Shown: piece by piece, positions 6,729-13,159 of the stretch
Numbering within the stretch: position 1 is the first letter of the stretch
How the letters are laid out: each line of letters begins with the position of its first letter
NCBI GenBank assembly: GCA_031398055.1
Contig: JANNMS010000283.1
Coordinates: forward strand, 1-13,159
DNA length: 13,159 bases
Direction: 5' to 3'
From: M3007 sp031398055
GTDB taxonomy: Bacteria > Bacteroidota > Bacteroidia > Chitinophagales > Saprospiraceae
Made by a program: the position numbers and the translations under genes
The notes under the pieces: generated by a model
What the model was told of the DNA's origin: nothing
Seen by the model: only the letters and a program-made list of their open reading frames with translations
Databases searched by the model: none

Positions 6729-6910
6729 CACAACTTTGGTTTTCAAACTTGGCAAAATCACCAACTTTAAAATTTGTCCATAAAAAGGAAGTTTGTCCAC
6801 GTATTTTTTTAAAAAAACTGCGCGGGGGTGAAAAAAGGCGAGCAAACTTCCCGCTGTTTATTGTGGTGGTAAAATTAGAAATCAAATCTAATTTTCCAAA
6901 ACGGTCTCCC
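6729..6910. other. non-coding stretch with small inverted repeats
   Basis: I see no convincing gene between the operator-like repeats and the terminator of the secreted-protein gene; open frames here are short and have unlikely composition. The stretch contains a dyad around AAACTTGG/CCAACTTT (about 6749-6772), a 9-base inverted repeat GGAAGTTTG/CAAACTTCC (6787-6795 and 6843-6851), and a small hairpin AAATTAGA/TCTAATTT (6872-6894). These may be further binding sites or scars of the remnant locus. Confidence 0.5.
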
Positions 6911-6913
6911 CAC

Positions 6914-6955
6914 AAAAAAAGTGGCTCAACGGAAACCCGCCGAGCCACTTTTCTT
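6914..6955 (-). terminator. intrinsic terminator of the type IX secreted-protein gene
   Basis: On the minus strand GAAAAGTGGCTC pairs with GAGCCACTTTTTTT (11 Watson-Crick pairs), and the stem continues inward through two G-U pairs and CGG/CCG to a GUUU loop, followed by a U tract. The wobble pairs exist only in the leftward sense. It lies about 30 bases past the stop codon at 6983. Confidence 0.8.
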
Positions 6956-6982
6956 GTCAAAAATCAAAGTTCAAAAATCACA

Positions 6983-9877
6983 TCAATGCTTCTCAATTTT
7001 CCCAGAGGCTACCGACCTGCCATCGGCGGCAAGCCGGTAGAAATATATTCCTCTGGAAAATTGGAAAGAAAGTAATCGAAATTCGGGAGATGGTTTGGTT
7101 TGGTGTGCCACCTGCCGACCGAGCGCATCGTAGATTTCGAGGGTGTAAATTTTGGCCTGCACCCCGTCAATCGTCACGGTGGCTTCGTCGGTGAACGGAT
7201 TAGGAAAAAAATTGACCGCTGCGCCCGGCACAAAAATCTCTTGCGATTTTGTGGTCAAAACTGAGTCGAGTTGGCAGACCGTGTGAAAAGTCTCGTTCGA
7301 CGCAGCCGGGGCGTTGAAGTCAAAAAAGATGGCAGCGCGGTTGCGAATCGTGGTTTTGCAGGGCAAATCGGGTTTTTGGGAAACCCTGAACTTGACATAA
7401 CCACTGCTCGACGTCCCGCCTGAGGCTGGACTGCCATCTGGGAGTAACAACTGATTTGGGAGGGTGAACTGCACGATGCCGCCGGCGTAAACCTGAAAAT
7501 CATAATCATGGCTTGCACCGCCCGGCACGACCGAAGCAGGGTCGAGCCAGGGTGAAAGCGTGTCGCGGACGATGACGCCGCGAACCGTGTCGGCACCGGT
7601 GTTCACAAAACGGATTAAAAATTCTAAATCGGTGTTGGGATTCACGAAGTGCTCGACTTCGGCTCCCTTGGGATGACCTCGCTTCAAAAAGGCTGGATTA
7701 AAATTCGGGTCGTTACTTTCCTGACAGTCGGCGGAAACAAAAGCGTCCGCGTCGTCTTCCGGGAACATCGTGTAAAAACCGGTCGAAATAGGATTAGAAG
7801 TTGTGTCGGTTTTGCAGCCCTCGACGGCAGCGGTGGGATAACTCAAACCCGGGTAGCCGGGCGACTGATCTGCTATGATTCTGTAAGTTTGGTTGTTGGC
7901 TATTTTTGAAAAGATTAAAGTTTCCTCGCCGGGCGCGAGGGTCGGAATTTGCCCGGTTCGATAAATGATTTGGTCTTCGACGATGACATAATCCAAAGTT
8001 TGGGTCATCCCAAAACCACTCCGGTTGGTTGCCGAAAATTTGACCTGCTGGCTGTCGCATTTTCCTTCGACGGTCACGAAAGATTTGTCCCACGTCGGGT
8101 CGGTTTTGCAAATCGAATCTGGGAAAATGTGCGCCCGAACGCAATGTGCTTGTCCTGAAATCGTGCTGTCGCAGTTCAGCCATGCCGTCAAATCAAAATT
8201 TCCACATTCTCCGGCATCCAAAAAACCAATGTTGAAAGTGAAAACATTGCCCGAAACGCTTGACCACGGCACGGAACTTCCGGTCACCGACAAAAAATCA
8301 TCCACCAAAACTTCGACCCGCGTGTCAATTGAAGGAATCGTTCCGAGATTGCAATATCGAACGGTATAAACATTTTCGGCGCAGCGACGGAGCAGCGGCG
8401 TGCTGACATCCACCCGATTTTGTGGGCAGGATTTCGCGGCTTTCACGCCCAAATCCAATGAAATCGTATCGTAAAAATTGAAAACAGGCACGACGACCGA
8501 CGGCTGGCAATTTTGCCAATATGAATTTGGCGTCAAAACCGTCACCGTGTAAAGCCCCGTGTCCACCAACGATTGGAAAAAACCACTTTCATCCGTCGTG
8601 GCGTATCGTGTAAAATCGGCACTTTCAATTTTTACAATCCAATCGGTTTGAATCGGTTCGTTCGCCGTTTTTTGGCAGTCATTATTATAATCATGAAAAA
8701 CATGGCCTTCGATATAATCTGTAAAAACCTTCCCATCGGCCTTCGTTTTCACCAAATAAATGTAAGTATCGCCCAAAAGTGAGTTCAACGACGACCGCCC
8801 GGCCACCACCAATCCACCATCTTTTGCATTCACCGCCGCCAAACCAACGTCCGGGCCGCTTTTTCCAACCGTATTTTCCCAAATCACATCACCCTCGTCG
8901 TCCACCCGAACCAAGTAAACATTTTCATTCGTCAACGAACTTTGTTTTTCACCAGCGAGAAAAAACCCACCCGTGCCGTCTGGAATAATCGAATTAAAAA
9001 CACTGTTCGGTAAAGCCTTGAACCAAGTCGGAGCGGGATTGCCGTCGGCAGAAATTTTCAAAAGCAAACCGCCCTGCTGACCTGCCAGCGAAGTCGTTTT
9101 TCCAGCAACCACCAAACCACCATCTTCCGATTCCGCAATGCTGTAACCCGCGTCGGTCGAAAAAGAATTGGGGACAAAATCAAATCCGTAGTCCGTTTGC
9201 CAAATAAATTCACCCTCGGAATCGAGCCGCAAAACACAAACATCCGTGTCCGGCCCATCTTCCCGCTCGCCGACGACAACGATATTTCCATTTTTTGAAA
9301 TCAAAATTTGGCGCGCGATTTCATTGTCATCTGGATTTCCGTAAAATTTTTCCCAAATTTTCGAGCCGTCCGGGTCAAATTTTGCCAACCAAAAATCGCG
9401 CATCGCCATCGCATCGGTCACGAAACCAGCGGCGATAAAATTGCCGTCGGGCAAAACCAAAACCGTTGTGGCTGCATCATTTTGACTGCCGCCAAAATTT
9501 TTCTCCCAAATTTTCTCGCCAAATTGGTCGGTTTTCATCAACCAAATATTTCCGTCAGGATTGAATTGGCCGGGGCGGGTTGTTCCTGCAATCAAAATAT
9601 TAGAGTCGGGCGTGGTGGCAATCGCATTTCCAGAAAAAATTTGGCCGCCCGTGCCTGCATAATATTTGTGCCATTGTTCAAAACCGTCGGCATCTGTTTT
9701 CACCACCGCTCCGCGAATGCCTTGATAAATTCCGGTCAACAAATAACCTCCGTCCGGTGTCGCCACAATTCCGCGCGCTTCGTCCTGCCCGCCGCCGCTC
9801 AAAACCCTTTCCCAACCTTGCCCGAAAACTAGGCTGGCCGACATCAAAAAGAGGAAAGAGAAAATCAATCTAATCAT
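6983..9877 (-). CDS. secreted seven-bladed propeller protein with type IX sorting domain
   Basis: This is a 964-residue protein from ATG 9877, chosen because a clean signal peptide follows (MIRLIFSFLFLMSASLVFGQ, cleavage near 20); the frame is open to 10012 but that part has no signal character. Residues 38-385 carry seven related units of the form DGGYLLTG...VVKTDADGFEQWHK (near 42, 91, 143, 196, 252, 303 and 353), which predicts a seven-bladed beta-propeller. Residues 390-475 are a SdrD-B/carboxypeptidase-like beta-sandwich (GHVFHDYNNDCQK...DESGFF). Residues 490-600 and 730-868 are Ig-like repeats of the DUF11/DUF7619 type (NTGADTVRGVIVRDTLSPWLDP; NRAAIFFDFNAP). Residues 888-964 are the C-terminal sorting domain (NFFPNPFTDEATV...YDALGRQV...GIYFYRL...GKIEKH), which directs export through the outer membrane by the type IX system and usually leads to surface attachment. 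Role: probably surface or extracellular; ligand or enzyme activity not evident. It is a single-gene unit with its own terminator. Confidence 0.9.
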   Translation of the reverse strand: MIRLIFSFLFLMSASLVFGQGWERVLSGGGQDEARGIVATPDGGYLLTGIYQGIRGAVVKTDADGFEQWHKYYAGTGGQIFSGNAIATTPDSNILIAGTTRPGQFNPDGNIWLMKTDQFGEKIWEKNFGGSQNDAATTVLVLPDGNFIAAGFVTDAMAMRDFWLAKFDPDGSKIWEKFYGNPDDNEIARQILISKNGNIVVVGEREDGPDTDVCVLRLDSEGEFIWQTDYGFDFVPNSFSTDAGYSIAESEDGGLVVAGKTTSLAGQQGGLLLKISADGNPAPTWFKALPNSVFNSIIPDGTGGFFLAGEKQSSLTNENVYLVRVDDEGDVIWENTVGKSGPDVGLAAVNAKDGGLVVAGRSSLNSLLGDTYIYLVKTKADGKVFTDYIEGHVFHDYNNDCQKTANEPIQTDWIVKIESADFTRYATTDESGFFQSLVDTGLYTVTVLTPNSYWQNCQPSVVVPVFNFYDTISLDLGVKAAKSCPQNRVDVSTPLLRRCAENVYTVRYCNLGTIPSIDTRVEVLVDDFLSVTGSSVPWSSVSGNVFTFNIGFLDAGECGNFDLTAWLNCDSTISGQAHCVRAHIFPDSICKTDPTWDKSFVTVEGKCDSQQVKFSATNRSGFGMTQTLDYVIVEDQIIYRTGQIPTLAPGEETLIFSKIANNQTYRIIADQSPGYPGLSYPTAAVEGCKTDTTSNPISTGFYTMFPEDDADAFVSADCQESNDPNFNPAFLKRGHPKGAEVEHFVNPNTDLEFLIRFVNTGADTVRGVIVRDTLSPWLDPASVVPGGASHDYDFQVYAGGIVQFTLPNQLLLPDGSPASGGTSSSGYVKFRVSQKPDLPCKTTIRNRAAIFFDFNAPAASNETFHTVCQLDSVLTTKSQEIFVPGAAVNFFPNPFTDEATVTIDGVQAKIYTLEIYDALGRQVAHQTKPSPEFRLLSFQFSRGIYFYRLAADGRSVASGKIEKH

Positions 9878-10229
9878 GAGAAAATGGATGACTTGCGGTA
9901 AATATGTTTTGAAGACGATACAAAAGTGCAGGCGGTCACGTGGCGAAAGAAAGACATTTTTTGAAGTTTGTTGAGCGTGACATTTTTGATTAAACAAAGA
10001 AATGGGCGGCATGGGTCGATGATTTATTTTTTATAAACAATTGAAAATGTGCGGTTTGAGTTCTTTTTTTCAAATTTTCGTTCTGTAAACGGAAATCGTG
10101 TTTTGTTGAACGTAAAATTTTCGATTCAAGTTGGTGTTTCATTTTAATGATAAAATTTTGACTTCAAAAACAGCCATTTCACTGACTTCAAAGTCGAATG
10201 TCCTCTGATTTTAGGTTTCTCCGAAATCT
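9878..10229. other. A/T-rich intergenic region, no gene seen
   Basis: These 352 bases lie between the NRDE-family gene and the secreted-protein gene, both leftward. I see no protein or RNA gene. A weak -7-like box on the minus strand (CACTTTTG, 9928-9921) could serve the gene starting at 9877, but no -33 element is found at the right spacing. A 12-base palindrome GACTTCAAAGTC (about 10184-10195) lies downstream of the NRDE-family gene. No strong terminator was found. Confidence 0.5.
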
Positions 10230-10955
10230 TTAAATTGAGGAAATTAGGCATTGAGTCGTCCGAGCATTTTCGTTCAAAATATCACAATATTTCATCGTCA
10301 ATTTTTCATTTTCAAAAACAACCTGCGTGATGCTCACCGTCCGCACCCTGTTTTCGCGGTTCATCACAAAATCATTTTCGGGATCGCCCACCTTGCCATT
10401 TTTGTGGAGAAAAAATATCGAACGCGACCAGTTTTTGGGCGGGTTTTTGTTTTTTTCGGAAAGCCATTTTTGGAAAATATTTTGCCTAACTCGTTGCATT
10501 TCAGGCGGGTACAAAGTGGATGAACACCAAAAATGTGCCTCGCCCGCCGACAGATTTTTTAAAAAATTCTGCGAGCCGTCCCACCGAAATTCAACCACTT
10601 TTTCTTTTTCAAAAAACAAAAATGTGAACGGCTCGATGCCCACGAAATCATAATTTTCAAAAAATAAATCCGCCTGCGGAAAGTCAAAAAAATCCAACAA
10701 CATCAAACCTCGGCTGCGGCGGTACGGTGGCTGATGACTGTGTTTTACGAAAGCACCGTTCAAAAGGCAAGCCGTTTTTCCAGCATCCGAAGCCACAATC
10801 CACGCCCCACCTGCTTTTGTGTCGCGGGGAAAAAGGAGTTTTTCGGCAGATTTTTGTTCAATTGAAATGTGCGCCGGCGAGCGGCTCGGTGCTTCGTCGC
10901 GGTTGTGGGTGAGGACAAAACCGGTGGGCGTGGGCAGGAAAGTTACGGTACACAT
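10230..10955 (-). CDS. NRDE (TANGO2-like) family protein
   Basis: This 241-residue cytoplasmic-type protein opens with MCTVTF and then LTHNRDEAPSRSPA (14-27), the hallmark of the NRDE/TANGO2 family. Further family features are FPRDTKAGGAWIVASDAGKTACLLNGA (42-68), with the GG-W pattern and the LNG turn, and RSRGLMLLDFF (80-90). Cys2 directly after the initiator Met is conserved in the family and has been suggested as an N-terminal nucleophile; that role is not proven. Family members are linked to haem or lipid handling in eukaryotes, while the bacterial function is not settled. The gene follows dnaJ on the same strand with only a hairpin repeat between them, and the repeat touches its ATG. Cotranscription with grpE-dnaJ is plausible, but a functional link is inference. 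Confidence 0.88.
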   Translation of the reverse strand: MCTVTFLPTPTGFVLTHNRDEAPSRSPAHISIEQKSAEKLLFPRDTKAGGAWIVASDAGKTACLLNGAFVKHSHQPPYRRSRGLMLLDFFDFPQADLFFENYDFVGIEPFTFLFFEKEKVVEFRWDGSQNFLKNLSAGEAHFWCSSTLYPPEMQRVRQNIFQKWLSEKNKNPPKNWSRSIFFLHKNGKVGDPENDFVMNRENRVRTVSITQVVFENEKLTMKYCDILNENARTTQCLISSI

Positions 10956-11036
10956 GGATTTACGATTTTGGATTTACGATTTACGATTTTTGGCACTCGT
11001 GCAAATCGTAAATCCAAAATCGCAAATCGTAAATCA
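10956..11036. repeat. heptad-repeat hairpin between dnaJ and the NRDE-family gene
   Basis: The whole gap is built of 7-base units (GATTTAC, GATTTTG, GATTTAC, GATTTAC, GATTTTT) followed by GGCAC-TC-GTGC and then reverse-complement units. A perfect 19-base inverted repeat, GATTTTGGATTTACGATTT, pairs 10964-10982 with 11003-11021; outer units can pair as well with slippage. The repeat begins directly at the ATG of the NRDE-family gene and runs through the TGA stop codon of dnaJ (11034-11036). It could work as a terminator, an mRNA 3'-end stabiliser or a translation-modulating leader; none of these is shown. Confidence 0.85.
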
Positions 11037-12200
11037 AGAAAAAATGTCTTTGACCCGATCAAAAAAACTGCGGTCTTCTTTGTTGGGTGTGGGTTGGAAA
11101 TTGGGCATTTCCTTTAATTTTTCGAGCAGGTGTTTTTCCTCGTCGTTGTATTTTTTGGGCGTCCAGACATTAATATGTATCAACAAATCGCCACGACCGT
11201 AGGATTGCAGCCCCGGCAAACCTTTATCGCGCAACCTGAAAATTTTGCCAGATTGCGTGCCGGGCGGGATTTTGATGCGTGCTTTTCCGTCGAGCGTCGG
11301 CACGTCCAATTGTGCGCCGAGCGCCACGTCTGCAAAATTTATAAAAAGTTCGTGGATCAAATTGTTGCCCTCGCGGGTCAATTCTTCGTGCGGAATTTCT
11401 TCAATTGTAATCAGCAAATCGCCCGCGTGGCCACCTTTTGCACCCGAATTTCCCTTGCCCGACATCGAAAGTTGGATGCCTTCGGAAACGCCCGCCGGGA
11501 TGTCCACGTCGATCGTTTCTTCGCCAAAAACGCGCCCGTCGCCTTTGCAAACGTTGCACGGGTTTTTGACCGTCGAACCAGATCCACCGCACGTTGGGCA
11601 AGCGGAAGAGGTTTGCATCATGCCAAAAGGCGTTTGGGTCACGCGATTGACCATGCCCGAACCTCGGCAAGTGCCGCAAGTTTCGACCGAGCTTTTGTCA
11701 CGCGCGCCCGAGCCGTTGCAGGTCGTGCAACTGACTTGTTTTCTGACTTTTATCTTTTTATTGACCCCGGTCGCGATTTCTTCAAGCGTCATTTTTACCC
11801 GGATGCGGAGATTGGTGCCACGTTCGCCGCGCGGTTGTTGTTGTCGCGCACCGCCGCCGCGCCGGCCGCCGAAAAACTGTCCGAAAAGGTCATCGGATTC
11901 AAAACCAAACCGGCGCAGGATTTCGTCCATGTCCATTCCTTGAAAATCGCTGGCGCCGCCGCGGCCGCCCATTCCATCCACACCGGCGTGGCCAAATTGG
12001 TCGTACCGCTGCTTTTTTTGGGAGTCCGAAAGGACATCGTAGGCTTCGGCGGCTTCTTTAAATTTATCTTCGGACGCCTTGTTGCCGGGGTTCCGGTCGG
12101 GGTGAAACTCCAATGCTTTTTTGCGGTAGGCCGCTTTTATTTCATCGGCAGCGGCAGTTTTTTGCACGCCAAGAATTTCGTAATAATCTCTTTTTGCCAT
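11034..12200 (-). CDS. dnaJ: chaperone DnaJ (Hsp40)
   Basis: DnaJ delivers unfolded clients to DnaK and stimulates its ATPase. The 388-residue protein has the full type I layout: J domain 4-70 with the HPD motif at 33-35; Gly/Phe-rich linker (about 72-118, GGRGG, FGQFFGGRRGGG); a cysteine-rich zinc domain with four CxxCxGxG motifs (Cys158/161, 175/178, 201/204, 215/218) binding two zinc ions; and C-terminal client-binding and dimerisation domains (ETIDVDIPAGVSEGIQL, DLLITIEEIPHEEL, RIKIPPGTQSGKIFRLRDKGLP). Length is normal. It lies 94 bases downstream of grpE on the same strand, a common arrangement in Bacteroidota. No CIRCE element is visible nearby. The gap to grpE is a long heptad-repeat hairpin ending 7 bases before the ATG, which might influence translation in this heat-shock gene. 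Confidence 0.98.
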   Translation of the reverse strand: MAKRDYYEILGVQKTAAADEIKAAYRKKALEFHPDRNPGNKASEDKFKEAAEAYDVLSDSQKKQRYDQFGHAGVDGMGGRGGASDFQGMDMDEILRRFGFESDDLFGQFFGGRRGGGARQQQPRGERGTNLRIRVKMTLEEIATGVNKKIKVRKQVSCTTCNGSGARDKSSVETCGTCRGSGMVNRVTQTPFGMMQTSSACPTCGGSGSTVKNPCNVCKGDGRVFGEETIDVDIPAGVSEGIQLSMSGKGNSGAKGGHAGDLLITIEEIPHEELTREGNNLIHELFINFADVALGAQLDVPTLDGKARIKIPPGTQSGKIFRLRDKGLPGLQSYGRGDLLIHINVWTPKKYNDEEKHLLEKLKEMPNFQPTPNKEDRSFFDRVKDIFS

Positions 12201-12206
12201 TTTATT

Positions 12207-12297
12207 GAACTATGAACTATAAACTATGAACTATAAACTATAAACTATGAACCACTTTACCAGTTGTTCATAGTTCATAGTTTATAGTTCATAGTTA
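12207..12297. repeat. heptad-repeat hairpin between grpE and dnaJ
   Basis: The gap consists of seven tandem TRAACTA heptads (R = A or G) from 12207 to about 12252, a short spacer, and reverse-complement units from 12266 to 12296. Positions 12208-12234 pair perfectly with 12270-12296 (27 bp), with further pairs after one mismatch. The arm runs into the TAA stop codon of grpE (12295-12297), and the other edge is 7 bases from the dnaJ ATG (12198-12200). The structure forms equally on either strand. Confidence 0.9.
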
Positions 12298-12846
12298 AAA
12301 TCCGACCACGACTTTGGCGTGGCGGAGGATTTTTTCTTTAAATAAATAACCGGGATCGGTGCTGTCCACTATTTTTCCTTTGAGTTCGGGGGCAGGGATT
12401 TCGACGATGGCATCGTGAAATTGGGTGTCGAATTCGTCGCCAGGTTTGGTTTCCATTTTTTTCAAACCTTCGTTGGCGAGGATATTCACCAATTTTTGGT
12501 GGATCAAAATCGAACCTTCGGTGAGGCCATCATTTTTCATAGCCCTGTCAAAATCGTCCAAAATAGGCAACAAGGCTGACACAATGTCACGCCCGGCTGA
12601 CTGCAAATATTCCCGGCGGTCGCGGGCTGAAATGCGTTTGAAATTTTCAAACTCCGAAGCCAAATAAAGGTATTTGTTTTTGTACTCGTTGGCCTGCTTT
12701 TTCAATGCCTCGATTTCGTTGTTTTCCGATGGGGCGGGCGCATCATTTTCTTCAATTTCAACCATATTTTCCGCCTGATTTTCAACGAATTCGGTTGCAT
12801 TTTCGGCAGTTTCTTGGGCTGCTTCGGTTTTATCTTTTTCCTTCAT
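12295..12846 (-). CDS. grpE: nucleotide-exchange factor GrpE
   Basis: GrpE releases ADP from DnaK and works with DnaJ in the same chaperone cycle. From ATG 12846 the protein has 183 residues, the normal size. It starts with an acidic, low-complexity tail (MKEKDKTEAAQETAEN...PAPSENNE), then the long coiled-coil helix (NEIEALKKQANEYKNKYLYLASEFENFKRISARDRREY) containing the family motif AEFENFKKR-like, then the beta-domain with HDAIVEIP and DPGYLFKEKILRHAKVVV. The frame is open back to TTG 12978. Another candidate is ATG 12876, which has a purine-rich AAGGAAGAAG just upstream and would add 10 residues; the longer TTG form would add a Lys/Gln-rich basic segment unusual for GrpE. The stop codon lies inside the hairpin repeat shared with the dnaJ leader. 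Confidence 0.93.
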   Translation of the reverse strand: MKEKDKTEAAQETAENATEFVENQAENMVEIEENDAPAPSENNEIEALKKQANEYKNKYLYLASEFENFKRISARDRREYLQSAGRDIVSALLPILDDFDRAMKNDGLTEGSILIHQKLVNILANEGLKKMETKPGDEFDTQFHDAIVEIPAPELKGKIVDSTDPGYLFKEKILRHAKVVVGF

Positions 12847-12978
12847 TTTAAATAAATTTTTAAATCTGGAATTCATCTTCTTCCTTTTTCGGGGAGTCGC
12901 AGCATATTTTTTTTGCTGCTGCAAATACCTTTTTTGGGCTTGCCTCAATTTTTGTGCCTCGACAGGAATGGGTGACAA
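12847..12978 (-). other. open frame upstream of grpE, possible basic N-terminal extension or leader
   Basis: This segment is in frame with grpE and without stop codons from TTG 12978. It would encode about 44 residues rich in Lys, Arg and Gln (LRQAQKRYLQQQKKYAATPR, then KRKKM). GrpE proteins normally start with an acidic tail, so this is more likely untranslated leader, but the lack of stops and the purine-rich stretch before ATG 12876 keep a longer start possible. No TAnnTTTG promoter box was found here. Confidence 0.4.
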
Positions 12979-12989
12979 AACGGCATTTA

Positions 12990-13064
12990 AAAACGATGAA
13001 CTATGAACGATAAACTATGAACCTAGTAAAAGTTCATGGTTTATGGTTCATAGTTCATCGTTTT
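12990..13064. repeat. heptad-repeat hairpin upstream of grpE
   Basis: Arms at 12990-13022 and 13032-13064 are reverse complements over about 33 bases with two mismatches, one of which would be a G-U pair in RNA. The units are heptads of the form GAACTAT/GAACGAT/AAACTAT, related to the TRAACTA repeat between grpE and dnaJ but with separate substitutions. The loop is about 9 bases. No gene is seen between this element and the right edge. Confidence 0.85.
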
Positions 13065-13121
13065 TAAGTAGGTGATATAAAATCTTCGAGTACTTGAAAA
13101 GCATTTTAGATAGCATTAGGA

Positions 13122-13159
13122 ACACGGATTGGGCAGATTTTTGACGGATTTTCACGGAT
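13122..13159. repeat. CGGATT-type short repeat, cut by window edge
   Basis: The last 38 bases contain ACACGGATT, GGGCAGATTT, TTGACGGATT and TTCACGGAT, a degenerate tandem of 8-10 base units. It is another intergenic repeat family, continuing beyond the window. No coding frame is evident. Confidence 0.6.

Noticed and set aside
9308..9832. Plus-strand open frame opposite the secreted propeller protein.
   Set aside because: Antisense shadow of a well-supported gene; no independent evidence.
11130..12215. Long plus-strand open frame (361 codons) opposite dnaJ.
   Set aside because: It is the antisense shadow of a clear dnaJ gene, caused by its base composition; the protein has no family features.
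10956..13064. Reading the hairpin repeats as a CRISPR array.
   Set aside because: Units are 7 bases, contiguous and inverted, without spacers; no cas genes.
13048..13116. A 22-codon minus-strand frame starting MLSKMLFKYSK and ending in the hairpin repeat upstream of grpE.
   Set aside because: It is very short, has no recognisable motif, and its end is encoded by repeat units; nothing supports translation.

Overview
The window looks like chromosomal DNA of a member of the Bacteroidota, probably Saprospiria or a relative (Lewinella/Haliscomenobacter-like). The signs are an outer-membrane TonB-dependent receptor with a carboxypeptidase-like N-terminal domain, a large secreted protein with a type IX secretion C-terminal sorting domain, a Bacteroidota-style lipoprotein, promoter boxes of the TAnnTTTG type, and start codons preceded by A/T-rich sequence without clear Shine-Dalgarno motifs. 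The genus assignment is inference.

Layout, left to right. 1-176: REP-like palindromes and degenerate short tandem repeats. 177-1244 (-): lipoprotein resembling the DUF4249 class. 1245-1442: divergent promoter region, then a repeat-derived leader. 1443-2261 (+): panB (pantothenate biosynthesis). 2453-2995 (+): an A/T-rich orphan gene with a CdiA-CT-like PD-(D/E)xK nuclease-type domain. 3004-3066 (-): a candidate small RNA of about 60 nt with its own promoter and a UUCG-tetraloop terminator. 3122-5683 (+): TonB-dependent receptor. 5829-6655 (-): a degraded or chimeric locus in which a truncated KilA-N reading frame overlaps the C-terminal remnant of a Roc-COR-TIR type protein, with palindromic operator-like repeats just upstream. 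6983-9877 (-): a 964-residue secreted seven-bladed propeller protein exported by type IX secretion, with a good terminator. 10230-10955 (-): NRDE/TANGO2-family protein. 11034-12200 (-): dnaJ. 12295-12846 (-): grpE.

The right third reads as one leftward unit, grpE-dnaJ-NRDE. GrpE is the nucleotide-exchange factor and DnaJ the J-domain partner of an unseen DnaK. The gaps in this unit are unusual: each is filled almost from gene edge to gene edge by 7-base tandem repeats folded back into long A/T-rich hairpins. The repeat sequence differs from gap to gap, but the architecture is the same and the stop codons of grpE and dnaJ lie inside the repeat arms.

The items most worth follow-up are the heptad-repeat hairpins, the candidate small RNA at 3004-3066, the KilA-N/TIR remnant locus with its operator, and the orphan nuclease-like gene. 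No tRNA, rRNA, CRISPR array or complete mobile element was seen.
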